From Mycobacterium sp. 4858 (GTDB lineage: Bacteria > Actinomycetota > Actinomycetes > Mycobacteriales > Mycobacteriaceae), in contig NZ_LT968776.1 in the NCBI RefSeq assembly GCF_900240975.1, positions 558,001-622,000 on the forward strand: a DNA stretch of 64,000 nucleotides, read 5' to 3'. Positions within the stretch are counted from its first letter, which is position 1, and each line of letters starts with the position of its first letter. Below are positions 62,641 to 64,000 of the stretch, piece after piece. The notes beneath the pieces are model-generated. The model did no database searches, had not been told where the DNA came from, and was given only the letters and a program-made list of their open reading frames with translations. Both the position numbers and the translations under genes were made by a program.

Positions 62641-62724
62641 GGTAGTGGCATCCCGGAGTGGAGTCGACCGCGCGTGTTTCAGCGGTCCCAGCCTGGGATT
62701 GCCAAGCCGTCCAGGAGGGAGCGT

Positions 62725-63855
62725 GTGGCCAAGATGGGTGCTTTGTCGTTGACATCCGCCACCGAGTCGCCGGTGATCGCGACGGAATCGACCGGCACGA
62801 CGAACTTCACCGAGTGGCGAACCCGGGTGCGGGAAGCCGTTCTCGCCCACCTCGCCGACTTCGTCGGCCCGCGGCGCGCCGAACTGGACGACACGCGCAT
62901 CCACGCCGCCGGCGACGTCTTGACGGCGTTCGTGTCCGGCGGGAAGTGCCTGCGGTCGACGTTCGTCTACCTGGGGTGGCTCTGCGGTGCCGCGCCCGAC
63001 GACGCGGCATTGCGGGCAGCGGCCAGTTTCGAGTTGCTGCACGTCTTCGCGCTACTGCAAGACGATGTCATGGACGGGTCGACCGAGCGGCGGGGGCGGC
63101 CGGCGGCGCACCTGCAGTTCGCCCGATGGCACCGCCGGCGCGGGTTCTCCGGCTCCTCACGGCGGTTCGGCGAATCCGCGGCCATCCTGCTCGGTGACCT
63201 CTGCCTGATCTGGTCCGAGCAGATGCTGCGCGAAAGCGGTGTCGAACCCAGGCGGCTGCAGCGGGCCTGGCCGCGCTACGACGCGATGAGAACCGAGCTG
63301 GCGGTGGGCCAGTTCGCGGACCTGACGAGCGATGTCCGGCACATGCCGTCCCTGGAGACCGTGCTGGACGTGGCGCGGCGCAAGTCCGGCAACTACACGG
63401 TGCGGCGACCGCTGGAGATCGGCGCGGCGATGTCGGATTGCGACGATCGAACGGTGACGTTACTCGGCCGGTACGGGGCGGCCGTCGGCGAGGCGTTCCA
63501 GCTTCGCGACGACGTGCTCGGTGTCTTCGGCTCGCCGGCGACCACGGGGAAACCCTGTGGGGGGGACCTACTGGAACGCAAGGCGACCGGTCTCGTGGTG
63601 ACCGCGCACCAGCTGGCCGATCCCGTGACCCGCGCCGAGCTGACGAAACTGATGAACTGCCGGGTACTCGACGCTTCCGCCATCGACCGGTGGAAAGCGC
63701 TGATCGTCTCGACCGGGGCCGTCGACATGATCGAGGAGATGATCACCGACCGGGTCACAGCCGCACGTGAACACCTCGACGACGCCTCGATCGACGAGCG
63801 CGTCCGTACGACGCTGGACGACATGGCGACCGCGTGTACGGATCGCGCAGAATGA
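62725..63855 (+). CDS. crtE: Polyprenyl diphosphate synthase (crtE-like)
   Basis: 376 residues from GTG 62725, with AGGAGG 6 bases upstream. Makes geranylgeranyl or similar diphosphate, the carotenoid precursor. Seen: first Asp-rich motif LQDDVMDGSTERRG, the prenyl-lysine region GGKCLRSTFVYLG, and the second motif QLRDDVLGVFG, which is DDxxG rather than DDxxD, with later acidic residues also changed (GGDLLERKAT). Next gene is crtI-like, so it starts a carotenoid cluster. Confidence 0.88.
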   Translation: MAKMGALSLTSATESPVIATESTGTTNFTEWRTRVREAVLAHLADFVGPRRAELDDTRIHAAGDVLTAFVSGGKCLRSTFVYLGWLCGAAPDDAALRAAASFELLHVFALLQDDVMDGSTERRGRPAAHLQFARWHRRRGFSGSSRRFGESAAILLGDLCLIWSEQMLRESGVEPRRLQRAWPRYDAMRTELAVGQFADLTSDVRHMPSLETVLDVARRKSGNYTVRRPLEIGAAMSDCDDRTVTLLGRYGAAVGEAFQLRDDVLGVFGSPATTGKPCGGDLLERKATGLVVTAHQLADPVTRAELTKLMNCRVLDASAIDRWKALIVSTGAVDMIEEMITDRVTAAREHLDDASIDERVRTTLDDMATACTDRAE

Positions 63856-63882
63856 GTGCGACAAGTCTGGGAGCATGCTGAC

Positions 63883-64000
63883 ATGCGGACTATCGGAGGA
63901 CGCAGCGAGCGCGTGGTGGTGATCGGCGCCGGCCTGGCGGGGCTGTCCGCCGCTTTGCACCTGGCCGGCCGGGGGCGCGCGGTGACGGTGGTCGAGCGCC
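63883..64000 (+). CDS. crtI: Phytoene desaturase-like protein, 3'-truncated
   Basis: Only the first 39 codons are in the window. Seen: FAD-binding dinucleotide motif VVVIGAGLAGLSAALHLAG followed by AVTVVER, typical of the phytoene desaturase/amine oxidase start. ATG 63883 is the first in-frame start after the crtE stop, 27 bp away; an earlier ATG at 63852 meets a stop. Context beside crtE favours CrtI, but the fragment alone cannot exclude another FAD oxidoreductase. Confidence 0.75.
   Translation, partial: MRTIGGRSERVVVIGAGLAGLSAALHLAGRGRAVTVVER

Overview
This window is a high-GC actinobacterial chromosome segment. Gene content and order match the block Mycobacterium tuberculosis H37Rv carries as roughly Rv2976c (ung) to Rv3032 (MGLP glucosyltransferase), with several local insertions and deletions. 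GTG/TTG starts, 4-bp stop/start overlaps, -10 boxes placed for leaderless transcripts, lppZ/lpqA-type lipoproteins, MmpS/MmpL and a HupB with a long Lys/Ala tail all fit Mycobacterium. The carotenoid genes at the right edge and the missing esxQRS/PPE46-47 cluster point to a slow-growing non-tuberculous species; MAC-like is an inference, not a demonstrated identification.

Layout. 1-2.8 kb: end of an SDR gene, a nitroreductase and a DUF222/HNH (13E12-type) gene. 2.9-9.4 kb: quinone oxidoreductase, ung, thiL, DUF3515 gene, ddlA, gpsA, fbiD (coenzyme F420). 9.4-13.4 kb: ppk1, mutT1, hupB. 13.6-16.4 kb: leuCD with a divergent IclR regulator. 16.5-19.7 kb: FDOR protein, tRNA-Glu, tRNA-Gln, gltX, FAH-family gene. 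19.7-27.9 kb: MFS transporter, leuB, serA, WrbA-like protein and ilvBNC, the last behind a transcription attenuator with a BCAA-rich leader peptide. 28-37.4 kb: PH-domain protein, DoxX, lppZ, gatB, a MinD/EspI-like ATPase, pfkA, gatA, gatC and an ACT protein. 37.4-44.5 kb: inserted mmpS-mmpL-TetR module, ligA, inserted SRPBCC-ArsR module. 44.5-50.5 kb: MetE-like protein, lpqA, mnmA, iscS and a PlsC/GNAT acyltransferase pair. 50.6-54.9 kb: orphan DosS-like sensor kinase, small zinc-finger protein, etfBA. 55-58.7 kb: methylglucose-lipopolysaccharide genes. 58.7-64 kb: SRPBCC-epimerase fusion, secreted hydrolase, uncharacterised gene, MarR regulator and the start of a carotenoid cluster (crtE, crtI).

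Functional links. leuCD, leuB, ilvBNC and serA make this a branched-chain amino acid and serine region. gltX, gatCAB and both tRNA-Gln and tRNA-Glu form the indirect Gln-tRNA pathway. iscS feeds sulfur to mnmA immediately downstream.

The most distinctive unexplained structure is a dispersed 55-56 bp hairpin repeat at four gene ends, with compensating base changes in its stem. A separate 27-bp palindromic mini-element sits inside one of those repeats and, in frame, inside iscS. A pair of related AT-rich 29-bp palindromes lies between the MarR gene and crtE. No IS element, prophage or CRISPR array is visible.
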